Positions 31,558 through 42,697 of a DNA stretch of 64,000 nucleotides are shown piece by piece; position 1 is the first letter of the stretch; the number at the start of each line of letters is the position of its first letter. Origin of the DNA: Roridomyces roridus (lineage: Eukaryota; Basidiomycota; Agaricomycetes; Agaricales; Mycenaceae); contig JARKIF010000002.1 of assembly GCA_029378245.1 (NCBI GenBank), positions 3,162,001-3,226,000 of the forward strand, in the 5' to 3' direction. The notes under the pieces were generated by a model. That model was given only the letters and a program-made list of their open reading frames with translations. It had not been told where the DNA came from and did not search any database. The position numbers and the translations under genes are program-made.

Positions 31558-32391
31558 ATGACCAACTTGAACGGCATACCCGCCGAAGCAAAAAGCGTCT
31601 TGAAACAGCCAAATCCTCCAAAGGGTGCGTGATTTTTATATAACGCGAAATTTTTTCAACGCCAGTGGACAGAGAAATATCAGAGGCAGGAAAAGAATCT
31701 TCCTTCCCTTCCGACGTTTACATCCCACATGCCGCCAAAGGGTGCGTGATGTCTGCATACAGCGAAATTTGTTCAACGCCAGTGGACAGTGCAATATCAG
31801 AGGCAGGAAAAGAATCTTCCTCCCCTTCCAACATGTTCATCTCTTATTTCCGAAACCCGCTCATCGAGGCATGCGAAAAAGGCTTCCAAGGAACAACAGA
31901 AATCAAGTTGTACCTCGACTTCAAGTCGGTGCAGCCTTTGCGATATGTGTCCACCTCACCAGCGCGCTCTGCACGACTGGATGGCTTCTGTGTCTGCCAA
32001 TAAACAGCAGTACCCGTGGTCCTATTCGTCATGCCCGGCGCCTCAGGTCACAAAGAACGAGGCGGTAGATTTTCCCGCTGCGTGGCCTTCTGCAGCCGAG
32101 ACGTGGCCTTCCGGGGCCGCGACTTGGGGATATCCGTCCTATGAGTATCCAGTAACGAACAACGCGTCTGCCTTCCCCTCGACTTACGGGTGGCCTTCCT
32201 CATATTATCTGCCCACCCAAGCGACAAATCGGGTTCCAAGCACACAAACCAGTAGAGCATTTTATCCGGCTCAGTTGTGTGCATCAACCATCCAAATTCC
32301 CAGGAGACTTCCGCTCACTCCTGCCCAGCTCAACTGCATGCCCGCGGTGCAACCTTGGATGAATAGCAATTATTATGCTCAGTGTTTTTAA
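31558..32391 (+). CDS. orphan protein with 117-bp exon-intron duplication
   Basis: ATG 31558 (MTNLNGIPAEAKSVLKQPN). A 41-nt intron (31625-31665) leads to exon 2 (VDREISEAGKESS). A second copy of intron plus exon follows (31742-31858; VDSAISEAGKESS). Because the repeated exon is 76 nt, splicing the second intron copy would break the frame; leaving it in (KGCVMSAYSEICSTP) or skipping exon 2 keeps it. A short 34-nt intron then gives DFKSRALHDWMASVSANKQQ and a Pro/Tyr/Trp-rich tail (QYPWSYSSCPAPQ, WPSAAETWPSGAATWGYP), ending MNSNYYAQCF. About 230-260 residues, mostly disordered, no known domain. Its last codons are part of the direct repeat around the next gene. Confidence 0.5.
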
Positions 32392-32552
32392 TTTTGAGGC
32401 TGCCGCCCTTAACGACCTAGATCTCTTACTGTGTCATTCGAGTATTTATACCATAATTAATGTTGCATCACGAATTCCTGCGAACTTTGAAGCTCGACGC
32501 GTCCTTGTTGATGCACTTGATTTGGCACTGTGTTGACTCCACGTGACAGTTT
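32352..32552 (+). repeat. direct repeat, left copy (about 190 bp)
   Basis: From GAATAGCAATTATTATG through AATTCCTGCGAACTTTGAA and GATTTGGCACTGTGTTGACT to CCACGTGACAG. It covers the last codons and 3' region of the upstream orphan gene and ends about 25 bp before the F-box ATG. The right copy is at 34320-34508. Confidence 0.8.
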
Positions 32553-32575
32553 CGTCCTACTTTACACCACCACCA

Positions 32576-34132
32576 ATGCACCGCTGTTTCGAGATTCCAG
32601 AGCTTGTAGACGAAATCGTCTCGCATATCCCGCTCCTCCTCGACCAAGACAAACCTTTTCTCGCCGTTCTTGCGCGAACCGCCCGCTTATTTCACAATTC
32701 TGCCCTCAACCATTTGTGGCAGTATCAAAGATCGCTCCGCCCCCTTCTGCTCTGCATGCCTCCCGATCTCGTCCAAGAAGAGGTCGTGGATGGGAAACAT
32801 AGTCTTGTAAGCAATTCCCTGCCGCTCCAAACCGGTCTTCTCAGACGTCTGCAGAAGTTTTTACGACCCGTCCAGAGCTCTGATTGGGAGCGTCCCCGCC
32901 GATACGCCAGACGCGTTAGAATTTTCTCCTCCAATTCCTCCTCCTTCAGCTCCGATGACTTCCCGTACTCCGCAATCTGTCCTTTGCTTGACGTGGTGGA
33001 CGACTGCATATTTCCAAATCTTATCAAGCTCTTCTGGGAGCATTCCGATGAGAATTTCCCTCACATCGGACTTTTCCTCAGTCCCAATATCACTGTACTC
33101 GCCATTAAATGTGACGCATCATCGTCGCTTGCCATCCTCTCCATGCTCCCCAGAAAATGCCCTTCCGTAACGCGCGTGGACATGATTCATCCACGCGACC
33201 ATTCAGTCACGGAGGCCACCAGGAACCTCGTCTCAACGTTCATACCACAGTTGTGCTGCATTCAGGACCTCCATATGCACATCTACGACATGGCTCTTTT
33301 GCAGCATATCGCTCGATTGCCATGTCTTCAGACTTTGTGTGTCCTAAGCCTACCAACGGCTCTACCGGCGTCCCGCCGTGCTGAAAAGCCTCTTTTTCCA
33401 TCCCTCCGTCTTCTTCGATGTGAAAATCCCAACCCCTTATCCATGTCGCGCCTCTTCGAGTTATGTTCGGATAACACCTTGAATGCGTTCCGCATGACAA
33501 TCAGTCATGCTACCAATGTCCCCGAAGTCATCCGACAACTTCTAGCAGCACTCGTAAACTCTCAACGGTCTTCCTTGACCGAACTCTACATTCGTGTCGA
33601 GCCTGTCTGGGACCCATTTCAGATTGAAAGCGACGGCATCTACACTATCGAGTGCCTTCAACCGGCGCTTGGTTTTTCGAACCTGACGCATGTGCGTATT
33701 ACTTCAAACCCTGGATTCGATTTGGACGACCTGGCTATATGCGAAATGGCGCGAGCATGGTCATAACTACAATTCATTGGCATCAACGAATTCGATCCTG
33801 CAGCCGGGTTCCGCACGACATTCCACTCTTTACACCACCTCTCCCTTCACTGTCCAAAACTACACACCGTCTCCATGGATTTCAAAATGGACATCATACC
33901 TGCTGTCCCAGACGTACCCTCCCCAAATCGGAGCATGTACTTCATCAATGTTTTGCAGGCTACGATTCTCGCCTCTCAGGTACACCCTGTCGCGTGCTTC
34001 CTTGCTGCGATTTTCCCGACCTTGCAATACTTGTCATCGGATGGGATGTTCAAGCATACAGATGATGACCCCTGGAAGGAGGTCGAGTTACTCCTTCCAT
34101 CTCTCGTGGGTGGATCTACCGCGAGGGAATGA
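32576..34132 (+). pseudogene. F-box gene interrupted by a nonsense codon
   Basis: ATG 32576 (MHRCFEIPELVDEIVSHIPL, F-box). Intron about 32807-32867 (GTAAGC...CTGCAG) is shared with the intact paralog at 57661. The frame then follows the paralog closely: KFLRPVQSSDWERP, DDFPYSAICPLLD, HPRDHSVTEATRNLVS, LALGF-type LRRs and DLDDLAICEMARAW, until TAA at 33764-33766. The paralog has CAA (Gln) there. The same frame continues open for another 122 codons (LHHLSLHCPKLHTVSMDF ... LLPSLVGGSTARE), still matching the paralog. So one base change removes the last quarter of the LRR region. It may still make a shortened F-box protein of about 375 residues; I class it as a decaying gene. Confidence 0.75.
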
Positions 34133-34189
34133 TGCGCATTAGGGGGCCCAGGCATGGGCAACATCAAAATGCTTGTCGACCTCGCTCAA

Positions 34190-34320
34190 GTCTGTATACA
34201 TCTGGCATTTCCAGAACTCGTAAAGCACAGTCTCTCGTATTTGGAACCCTCCGACAGCTGCGATTCTCACGCGGTTCTCTCGTACTTATCTTGCTCGTAT
34301 CCGGAATTGGAAACCTCCAA
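34190..34320 (+). pseudogene. remnant of second F-box gene
   Basis: TACATCTGGCATTTCCAGAA, then CTCGTAAAGCAC and CTCGTATTTGGAACCCTCCG, line up with the start of the F-box gene at 59314 (LAIPELVEQIVSYLDPS; here LAFPELVKHSLSYLEPS). Nothing further of that gene survives. It keeps the same position relative to the first F-box gene as in the intact pair at 57.6-61 kb. Confidence 0.7.
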
Positions 34321-34508
34321 ATGAATAGCAATTGATATGTTCAGTGTTTTTGAAGCTGCTGTTCTGAGCGACTTACATAATTTATTGTACTATTTCTACT
34401 GTACTTGATGTTGCTTAACGAATTCCTGCGAGCTTTGAAATTTGAAGCCGGACGCGTCCTTGACGCGTTGCCATTGATTTGGCATTGTGTCGACTCCACG
34501 TGACAGAC
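34320..34508 (+). repeat. direct repeat, right copy (about 190 bp)
   Basis: Same order of motifs as the left copy: GAATAGCAATTGATATG, CAGTGTTTTTGAAGCTGC, AATTCCTGCGAGCTTTGAAA, GATTTGGCATTGTGTCGACT, CCACGTGACAG. Contains two ACGCGT boxes 11 bp apart (34452 and 34463). Confidence 0.8.
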
Positions 34509-35233
34509 ATCTCTCTCTCTTTTCGCTCCCTTCCGAGTCACTTGAAGTTCACGTTGGCCCGGCCGACCTACTCCAGCGCTGACAGCCTCTGGTGTTTTCA
34601 CCTACTTGAGTCATCTGGATAACGATCTCCGAACTCACGAAGCCTCGTGTCGTGGCAAATCCTGGCGCAAGACCACGACCGAGACCCATCGAATGTATTT
34701 TCTCTTCATCTTGGGTCGCCACAACGACTAGGGGACGACGCTCAAAGGCCGCTGATTCATGAAGCGCTCAATACCAGAAACGCGGCCATTGTGTGCAACG
34801 TGCCCAGCGGCGTCGACTAGGGGCGACTAATACAAGACCGGCGCTCCACAGTGACTCGATTCCTAGTATGTGGGTCCACACTTCCATACGAAAAGTGATA
34901 TCTCAGTGTGAATTTACGCGCTCTCTGTCTGCTCCTTGTCCTCGCCTTGTCGTTTAGCTCTCGTAGAGTTTGTATGGTACCCTGGACCTCTTTCAAAATG
35001 AATTTTGAGGTGCAGCTGATCCTTGTACGACACGACCGGTATCTTCTCTTCCATTCCCCGTGTATCCAGATCTATCACAATTAATTCTCTGTGTGAATGG
35101 AGAGTCCTGAAAGGTGATTGTAAGCTGTGAAATGCAAGTCAGCCCTCGGATCTGGTCCGTGCGTAATTAGCGCTCGAGGTCCGCTTTATCTCCTGCGCGG
35201 GATTCGTAACCTGCTTTGTTCGTTTGCCCCACC
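34509..35233. promoter_or_regulatory. upstream region of the SR/BTB gene
   Basis: About 720 bp without a gene. No similarity to other parts of the window was noticed. It presumably holds the promoter and 5' UTR of the gene starting at 35234. No clear TATA box. Confidence 0.35.
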
Positions 35234-38110
35234 ATGTACATACCGAGCAGCAGTGAGCTTCCTCTCCCTCTTGTCCGCATAGTCAAACGTGAGATTCCAG
35301 TGTTTGGCCCGCCAACGCCCAGCGCAACCTCTCATGCCTCCACCGCGACAGCCAAACAAAGTGGGTCCAAGGTCGTCGAGCCCGAGCCCGAGCGTGGACG
35401 TTCTCTATCGCGTTCCAGCTCGACATCGTCCTCGAGCTCAGCTGTTATGCTGCTCTCGCCCGACTCTGTCGACTCGGCCACGCTCCCCGGATACTTTCAA
35501 GGCACTTTCACTTACCCAGCGCCGCAAGCAGCTGTGGGTCAACCAAGCTCTACCACCTATCCCAGCGACTTTGCCGCTTTCAACAAAGAGTTGCAGTCGC
35601 ATCTCAATCCCGTCCCGTCGCAGAAGGATGTGGTCAGTATGAAGCCGATATCGCAAGAGTGGCAAGGCTATCTCGCCGGCACTCCCGGCCTGTCGTTTGC
35701 AAACCACTCGCAGATGCCGTCGACGAGAGCAAGCAGTATTCCCTCGTACCCTGCTGGGATGGCTGCGACTGCGGTTCCGTACGGGTACCCGTACCCTCCT
35801 TGGGGCCATCCTGCCTCCCAGCCACCGACAACACACCCTGCGCAACCTCCGATGCTGGCCAAGCCGGCTCAGCCTTGGCCGACGTGGCAGCCTGGTCCAC
35901 CATTGGACCCACAACTCCTAACTCCATCGTTGCCCGAAAGCCCAGGTCTCTTCGGGCCTCGTACCCCCAGGGAACATCGTTACGAAGTGTCGGAGGGCAG
36001 TCCTGGGCTTTTTGGGCCCCGTAGTCCTAGCCCCGGGCGGTATTATACGGAGAGTGAGCTGTACCAGGTTCCACCCGGTGTGCCACAGCCAGGTCTTTTC
36101 GGGCCTCATACTCCCGTGCAGTACTGCGAAACGGAATCGACAGTATCCAACACCCCGCGGCCGTTGAGCACTGTCTCCGAAGCCACAGAGCCGCTTTCGC
36201 TTTCTCCCGTTAAGCTTCGCACTGCGGCGGCTGCTTCCTCCTCGCCCACAGACCTGCGTGGCCACTCTGTTGTTACTCCTGTGGTGATCACTATCCCGAG
36301 CCGTACGGTTTCTCGTGCGAGCTCTGCTCAGTCATATTCTCCCCAACCAGCAGTCCCAGTGCAGGCGATTCCCGCCAACAGAACTCGCGGCCGTAGTCCT
36401 GGATCGACTCACAGAACTCGGTCGCGCAGCGTCTCTTCCTGGTACGACGCGGGTGCCGTGTCGTATGACCCGACCGTTGTGATTAGGACCCGTAGCAGGA
36501 GCTCGTCACGCTCCCGCTCCCGCACGCCACATGTTGTTATCGAGAGAAGCTCCCGCGTTCAAGTCAATTACGGACGGGTACCACCCCAAGCGCTTTCTCC
36601 GTCTGCGTCGAGTTTCGGCTCCCGCTCTCCGAGTGGTTCACCCCAGATTCTGCGCCAGCTTCCTCCTCCTACCGCGCGCACCGGCTCCCATCGCTCGTCG
36701 AGGACTCGCTCTGTGAGTCCGGGTCCGTATCCACCAGGGATGACGCCGCGAGTTGTCTATGAACGCTCGAGAAGCAGGTCGCCGTCTACGATTGGAACGC
36801 TTCATAGCCGTTCGCGTAGGCCCGTCGTTGTGCAGCCGGCACGCAGTCGCTCTAGGGGGCGGTCGAGGACCAGAAGCCCGCGTCCGGTTATCAACATCGT
36901 TCCGGCGTCGCCTCGTGACAGCCATTACTTCAGTCAACCGTCTGGTCAGCGGTATGGCTCGCCATCGCGCTCGTTTGGAGCCCCAAGTGTGAGAGTCTCG
37001 TATGCAGTGCCGCAGATGGTGAGGTCGCTTGTTTCCGCACCCGAGTCCATCTGCTAACCGTTGAATTGCAGAGCAAAGCCCATCGCAGCAACAGGGCTCC
37101 GAATCAAAGGAGTGTGCACCATGCCCACCGGCCACTCTCGCCTTCGACGGCTTCTTCGACTTCCAGCGCAGATATGCCGCCGCGAGTGGTGACTGGAATG
37201 ACGCCGCCGCCAGCAGCAGCCGCATCAATGTTTTTACCTCCTGTCGGTACTCAGCCCATCCCGAATACTTTCCCGTATGTGCACCCTATTGGCTCTTCGG
37301 CTGCACCATACATGTCACAAGCTGGCCTGGGGTACATGCCATACATGGACTCATATGTGGAGTCGCCTCTTTGGACTCCCGTAGGCTTTGGAAGGCCCGC
37401 TCATGCGCAAGAGGCTTGGGCTTGGCCTGCTGGTGAACCTTACTATTCCCCTGTTCGTCACCCCCGCTTTTGGTTTGAAGACGGCAATCTTGCCATCCGG
37501 GTGAGTAATGTATAGCCTTAATTCTCGAGCGATGTTCATGACGCCTACAGGTCGAGAACACGTTGTACAACCTCCATCGGTATCTGTTTGCGAAGAGCAG
37601 CACGTTCTCCGCCTACCAGTACCAGCTCGGCGGCACTCGTGAGCTCAAGGAAAATAAGACCGATTTCGACCGCCTTCTGTCCATCCTCTACCCTACGTGC
37701 GTCGCTTCTTTTTTCCCTTTCGGTTCACCTAACGGACGCTTTCGATATGTAGCGACTACGGTTCGCACCAGTGCAAAACGACGGAGGAGTGGACTTCTGT
37801 CCTTCTCCTCGCGAACAAGTGGGGCATGTGGGACATCCGGCGTCTCGCCATTAGTCAGCTGTCGATCTGCGCCGGCCCCGTCGACAAGATCGCGCTGGGG
37901 CACCGGTATAACGTCCAGGAGTGGCTTGGACCGGCGTACATGGAGCTCACGATGCGCGGGCAGGCGATCTCTGCCGAGGAAGGTGCCAAGTTGGGTGTGG
38001 ATGCTATGGTGCGGCTCGGGGCGCTCAAGGATGAGGTTTTCGGGAACCTTCCTGCGTTTGTTGATGAGGACAAGTTTAGTGATCTTTTTGCGCAAAAGTT
38101 GTATGTTTGA
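35234..38110 (+). CDS. SR-rich protein with C-terminal BTB/POZ domain
   Basis: ATG 35234 (MYIPSSSELPLPLV). A long low-complexity head of about 600 codons includes an acidic/Ser block, YPYPPWGHP and PAQPPMLAKPAQPW stretches, three copies of GLFGPxxP (SPGLFGPRTP, SPGLFGPRSP, QPGLFGPHTP), and many RS/SR dipeptides (TRSRSSSRSRSRTP). The intron at 37022-37071 keeps the frame, so the head and the BTB belong to one gene. Two more introns follow (about 37502-37550 and 37696-37752). The BTB reads HPRFWFEDGNLAIRVENTLY, NLHRYLFAKSS, DFDRLLSILYPT, then the conserved helices WTSVLLLANKWGMWDIRRLA and IALGHRYNVQEWLGPAY. BTB domains dimerise and can bind Cul3; SR tails suggest nuclear speckle or phospho-regulation (inference). 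About 900 residues; stop 38108-38110. Confidence 0.82.
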
Positions 38111-38284
38111 GAGGTGGGGAACGGGGAGAACATGTGTATAGTTGTACATTTAGCCATATGCTTTTATCTTGCTAGCGATCTATCTTGTTGTACGTATATT
38201 CAATCCAAGGGCATTTGCTCGTAAAGTGAGGGTGATGCAGACTAGTTGGATAACGATACAATTGTACAAAAGCAGTGGTGACAT

Positions 38285-39056
38285 TCAAGGAGAGGAAATG
38301 GTGGTACGCCGTTCCATCATACGACGACGAAGACCCTCGGGGTCAACGACCTTTTGCACGATCCACGGCATCTCCACCTCGGTGGTGACCTGCCTATCGA
38401 CATGCACCTCCAGAGCACCCCGGCCCTCGAGTTCCAGCGCGCGTTTCTCCTGCAAGTAGTCCGCTTCCTCTGCAAATGCGTCGCTGCTGAAACAATTGAG
38501 TGCGCCAAAGTTGATGGGCGAGCTAGGGCGCGAGGTGAGGTTAAGGCCCTTAAGGGGACTGGAAGGGCGCGAGAAGATGCCCAGGGGACTCGAAGGGCGG
38601 GATAAACAGCCGTTGGAGAGGAGGGGGGAGCGGGGGATGGGGCGGATGATGGTGCGCGTCATGATGGTGGTGCCTTTGTCAAAGACATCAGTTTGGTGGA
38701 TGGATTTGGGGTCGAGGGAGTCCTCGTCGAGGGTGATGGATGATTTCAGGGAGGTTGGAGGGCTGCATGTCTCTTCCTCCTCCTCTAGGGAGTCGGAGAA
38801 CGAGTCCGAGTCGGATGCTGCGAGAGTGGGTTCCTCGTATGTGATCCAGGAGATCGGCGTAGCTGGCTCAGCGATATGGGAGGCCATAGACGCGACTTCG
38901 TCGTCGTCGTTGCCACCAGTTCGGATGGTGAGATTCGGCCGGTTGGACTAGAGTTCGAATGAGCAACGCGTGGGCATAGCAGAAGAGAGAAGAACCTACA
39001 CGTCTCGTTGGATCAAACCTCTGCGAGTCCATGATTTTGAGGCGAGCGACGTCCAT
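38285..39056 (-). CDS. Ser-rich orphan protein with SRPSSP repeats
   Basis: Two exons: MDVARLKIMDSQRFDPTRR (from 39056), intron about 38949-38998, then SNRPNLTIRTGGNDDDEVAS and on to the stop at 38285. About 240 residues. Features: acidic Ser-rich segment (SDSDSFSDSLEEEEET), a basic TRTIIRPIPRSPLL, and a run of SRPSSP units (LSRPSSPLG, FSRPSSPLK, TSRPSSPIN), which look like proline-directed kinase sites. The C-terminus is charged and helical (EEADYLQEKRALELEGRG ... MMERRTTISSP). No known domain. Probably a regulated, mostly disordered protein. Confidence 0.6.
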
Positions 39057-40131
39057 AATTCAAGTGCAGCGACTGGGTTTGAGGGATACGAGAGACGGCC
39101 TGACCGCCATTTATACTCCAACAGCAGGGACGGTGGCACGGGCCTCTTTGGCGCACTTGCCAGATTCAGAAAGCAGCTCGACATTGTTCGTCGCCCAGAG
39201 CCGAAGCCATTGATCGCCAGTGGCCAGGCATTGTGCGTTCGACTGCTTTGTCCCTCACGGGCCAAAGCTACTGAAAACGTGCTGGAAAGTGGCCCCGTCC
39301 CTTTGTCCCTTGAGAACACGATTTGCTGCCGATTGTCGTGCTTGGGCCATCTGGATTCTGCAGACACGCGAACAGGTTATTCGATCTACGCGCTTCTTGG
39401 CAGCAATCCGGGCTCGCCGGAGTCCACGATTCAGGTGTCCGCCGAAGATTGGGACCACTGGCAGACAGTGGCAGTGGCTAAGATCGTAATACTTACCTGC
39501 AATATTCATTCGGCGAAGTTGTTCTTTGGGCTCGGGTGCACCATCGCGTTTTGTCGTAGTTTTCATGTACGTTCAATTTCGCAGCCAGAGGCAGAGTCTT
39601 GTTTCAGTATGCCGCGTTTACTGGGAGGAGCGGGTTGGGAGCGGGCATCAAAACGGTTTTTCCGCCTTCAACTGTCACCGCCACCCCGCTCTCTCCATTG
39701 CTCCGACCAGCGTAAAGATCGGCCAAGGACGCCACTGGCAGAAGACGCTTGTCGCTCCTCTTTGATTCTGAATATGAATGGATAGCGGTCGCAAACCAGT
39801 CCACAGCCTTGTCCCATAACAACCTCGCGCTTCTCGGCCAGCAAGTTACATGGTTAGGCGGCGTTCTCAGGTTTTCAAATGCGGAAAGATGTGGAGCGGC
39901 CCTCTATTCCATGGCGAGGATATCCTAGGGATGGCCTCGACGACGACAACGACGACGAAGCGATCAAACGGGGATTCTTGGCTGGAATGAAATTGTGCTG
40001 CGCATTACGATCGGGGAAGTCAAGCTCGTTAACAATTCCACCACCTACTGCTCCTGGAAACCCATTCGGAAGCCGGGCAGGGTAATTGAAACCACCGGGA
40101 TAAGAGCCTCGCCCCAGACCTCAGCCCGCTA
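39057..40131. promoter_or_regulatory. divergent intergenic region
   Basis: About 1.1 kb between two divergent genes. The open frames here (one of 271 codons at 38970-39785) have no domain and overlap the start of the minus-strand gene, so I treat the region as non-coding. Confidence 0.4.
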
Positions 40132-40140
40132 TATATAAAA
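40132..40140 (+). promoter_or_regulatory. TATA box
   Basis: TATATAAAA, followed about 60 bp later by a pyrimidine-rich leader (CTTTTCCCTTCGACCTTCTC) and the ATG at 40268. The 130-bp distance is typical for a fungal TATA box and start codon. It is the clearest core promoter in the window and suggests a regulated, possibly strong gene. Confidence 0.65.
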
Positions 40141-40267
40141 GGTTTTACCGTCCAGTGCAAACTCCACTTTAATTATTTCTTCAACTCAGCTGCGCCTTTT
40201 CCCTTCGACCTTCTCCTGCGCAGCTTCCACTTTATTTTTCTCCACCACTTCTTTCTTATCGACCAAG

Positions 40268-40920
40268 ATGACCCGCGAATTCAAGCATGCCCTCAAGGTT
40301 CGTCCCAAGTCCTTGCTGCTTTGCGTTGGCTTATCGTCGCAGCTCCAGCGCCACCAGGGTGTTCACAGGGTTGACCTCCCGCAGTCGTTCCTCGATGTCG
40401 ACTCGGAGACGGAGGCTTCCTCTATTCCCCGTGTCGAAATCAGAGCCGCACACGACTTGGACGACTCTGACGACGATGCGCAATACATCCTGATCTACCC
40501 CGATAGTCCCTTCTACTCGCCACCCACCCCACCTGCAGCCATGCCCGTCTTCAACCCCCTTCCCGCGAGCCACAGCTTCTTTTCGTGCCAGGCGCTGGAG
40601 ACAGCCGTTGATCCCTGCCGCCTCGCCGCTGAGCTGTTTCACCTCGAGATCTTCCGCACCAAGCTCGAGCGTATCGCTTCAGTGGACTACACTGGCTTTA
40701 ACGAGGGAATGCTCCTCCAAGCGTCATCCCCGATCCGGCGTCGTCCGACCACCTCGCCGCTGCTTATCAGGTCTTTTGAACGTCCCGAAGCTGACGTGCC
40801 TGAGGACTCTAACGATGTGCCGGTGAGTTTGCTGTTCTTCTCATTGTTGCTCTGTGACTTATGCGTTTCTAGTCCCCCTTGGGCACCTTGGCATGGCGTC
40901 GCCCACGTATCTGGATCTAG
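40268..40920 (+). CDS. small orphan protein with acidic N-terminus
   Basis: MTREFKHALK, intron (GTTCGTC...CTCCAG, about 40298-40348), RHQGVHRVDLPQSFLDVDSE, then an acidic patch (LDDSDDDAQYILIYPDSP), a Pro-rich stretch, a helical segment (DPCRLAAELFHLEIFRTKLE) and SPIRRRPTTSPLLIRSFERP. A second intron (GTGAGT...TTCTAG) leads to the short end SPLGTLAWRRPRIWI, stop 40918-40920. About 185 residues. No family recognised. It is preceded by a good TATA box. Confidence 0.55.
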
Positions 40921-41063
40921 AATATAATACATACATTATTTCACGACCTATGCAGTATTGTAGAATTTCCAATTGTAACACTTGTTCTAATATTTACTGG
41001 TGCGACCACACGGTCCGCAGTGTTTGGTGTTTGTAAACAAGATCTACCTTCCTTCCGCGTGCC

Positions 41064-42697
41064 ATGATTCTCGGGGACGATGACTCTGGCAAAGTCTCAG
41101 AGTCGACGCCGTTGCTGGGCGAGACCAGTGGCACGTCCGTGGTGGTGACGGCACCGGTGCCCCCTCCAGCGTATGCACCACCGGCATCACCAAACCATTC
41201 AGCTATTTATGCCACGGACGTCGATGTCGAGCCTATCGTTAGGAACAGGTTTTGGCGCGCGTTCCTCATCGCGTTGGGGATGTGGCTTCTGGCATCTATC
41301 TTGTTGGGTACCGTCTTGGACGATGTTGATGTGAGTACGGCTCTCATTCCACCTCCGTGCAACTGACGCGTCTAAGGGCATCCAGTCTCTATGGAACCGC
41401 AAGTATCCCACTATACCCGACGTCAAGATGGATTGCATGAATTCATGGGCCGACCAACACCACCAGAACCCTATACACTCTGCTTTTCCCTACTCGACCG
41501 ACACCACTTTCAGCATTCCTGTCGGCCCCGAGGCGTTCTTGTTGTTTTCGCGAGGTACATTGTCGGCGGGGACGCTGAGGGTTGTCGCCGCTCCTGCCAC
41601 GAGCGACTCGTCGGATGCAGTGATCCAGATCAAGATGCACTATTTCGTCAAGAAAATCCGAGACCAGGCGCAGGTCTGTTTAATCGGGCGCAAGACTGGC
41701 GAATGGGGTGTTGCTATACTTGTGCGTCTTTCTGTCTTGTTTCAGGCGCCAGTTTTTTCAATCGTACAGACACCGAAACTCTGGTTCAGTCCATCACGCA
41801 CTGAGCATCTGTTCTTCGACCTGGTGTTGGCGCTCCCCCAGACCAACTCGTCCGTCTACGTCAATGGCCTGGTAACCGACCTCGACAACTTTGAGCAAGT
41901 TGTTGAAGCACCACTCCAAGTCGGTCATCTTTCCATCAAGGGAACCAATGGGGGCATTCGCACGAAAACTCTCGAAGCTCAAAATGCGACTCTTGTGACG
42001 ACGAATGGTGAGATTTCAATGGATGTGCGTCGCCTTTTCTGACTTTGGTTCCAACTGACGCGTGGTTTACAGAACCTGATTAGTCGAAGGACTAGAGTGG
42101 TCACCTCGAATGCTGCTATTCTGGGAACGGTCAAAGCTGTAGACTCTGTCGACCTGCACACGAGTAATGGGCCAATACGGGTGGATGTTGACCTCGACGC
42201 CGGCAACAGTACCACAACTAAGGACGTAACCATTCAGACCAGCAACGGGTGTGTACGCTCTTTCAAGTTTGGGTCTCGCATTGATCAACTGTAGCGTTAT
42301 ACAGTCGTCTGTTCGTCTGAACGGCACGAACGCGACTTCCAGTTTTCATGTCAAACACATCACAACAAACGGTCAGGTGGTGGCTAAGATTGCTAGCCTG
42401 CCGCTCGACGCGGAATTGCAAGTTATAGCGAGCACGTCCAACTCACCTGTCGTGCTCAGCCTGCCTTTGACCTACGAGGGAGACTTGAGGGCTTACGGCA
42501 ACGATGGCATCGGTGTCAAGCCGGTTGATCCTCTCGAACGAGATCCGGCGGGGAAGGGGAGGACGTGGGACCTGGATATGGGTGTTTTGAGGATGAGCTT
42601 GATGAGTGGCAGCGTGTCTTGGGATAGGAAGAACATGCATCGGGGGAGTGCCGTTGCTACGACGGAGAATGGGCCTGCTACCATTTATTTCTCATGA
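41064..42697 (+). CDS. DUF7330-type single-pass membrane protein
   Basis: MILGDDDSGKVSESTPLL, Pro-rich segment (PVPPPAYAPPASPN), then one membrane helix (FWRAFLIALGMWLLASILLG, about residues 68-87) followed by a large non-cytosolic part. Six or so exons: IPDVKMDCMNSWADQH; FSIPVGPEAFLLFSRGTLSA; FVKKIRDQAQVCLIGRKTGE; LQVGHLSIKGTNGGIRTKTL; ATLVTTNGEI; SVDLHTSNGPIRVDVDL; FHVKHITTNGQVVAKI; TENGPATIYFS. The repeating T/S-N-G-x-I pattern is a beta-helix of the DUF4097/DUF7330 kind, common in basidiomycetes with unknown role. Likely type II topology, in the cell membrane or secretory pathway. Confidence 0.75.

Noticed and set aside
38970..39785. 271-codon open frame on the plus strand
   Set aside because: Overlaps the first exon of the minus-strand Ser-rich gene, has no recognisable motif and no promoter. 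The minus-strand gene has the better splice evidence.
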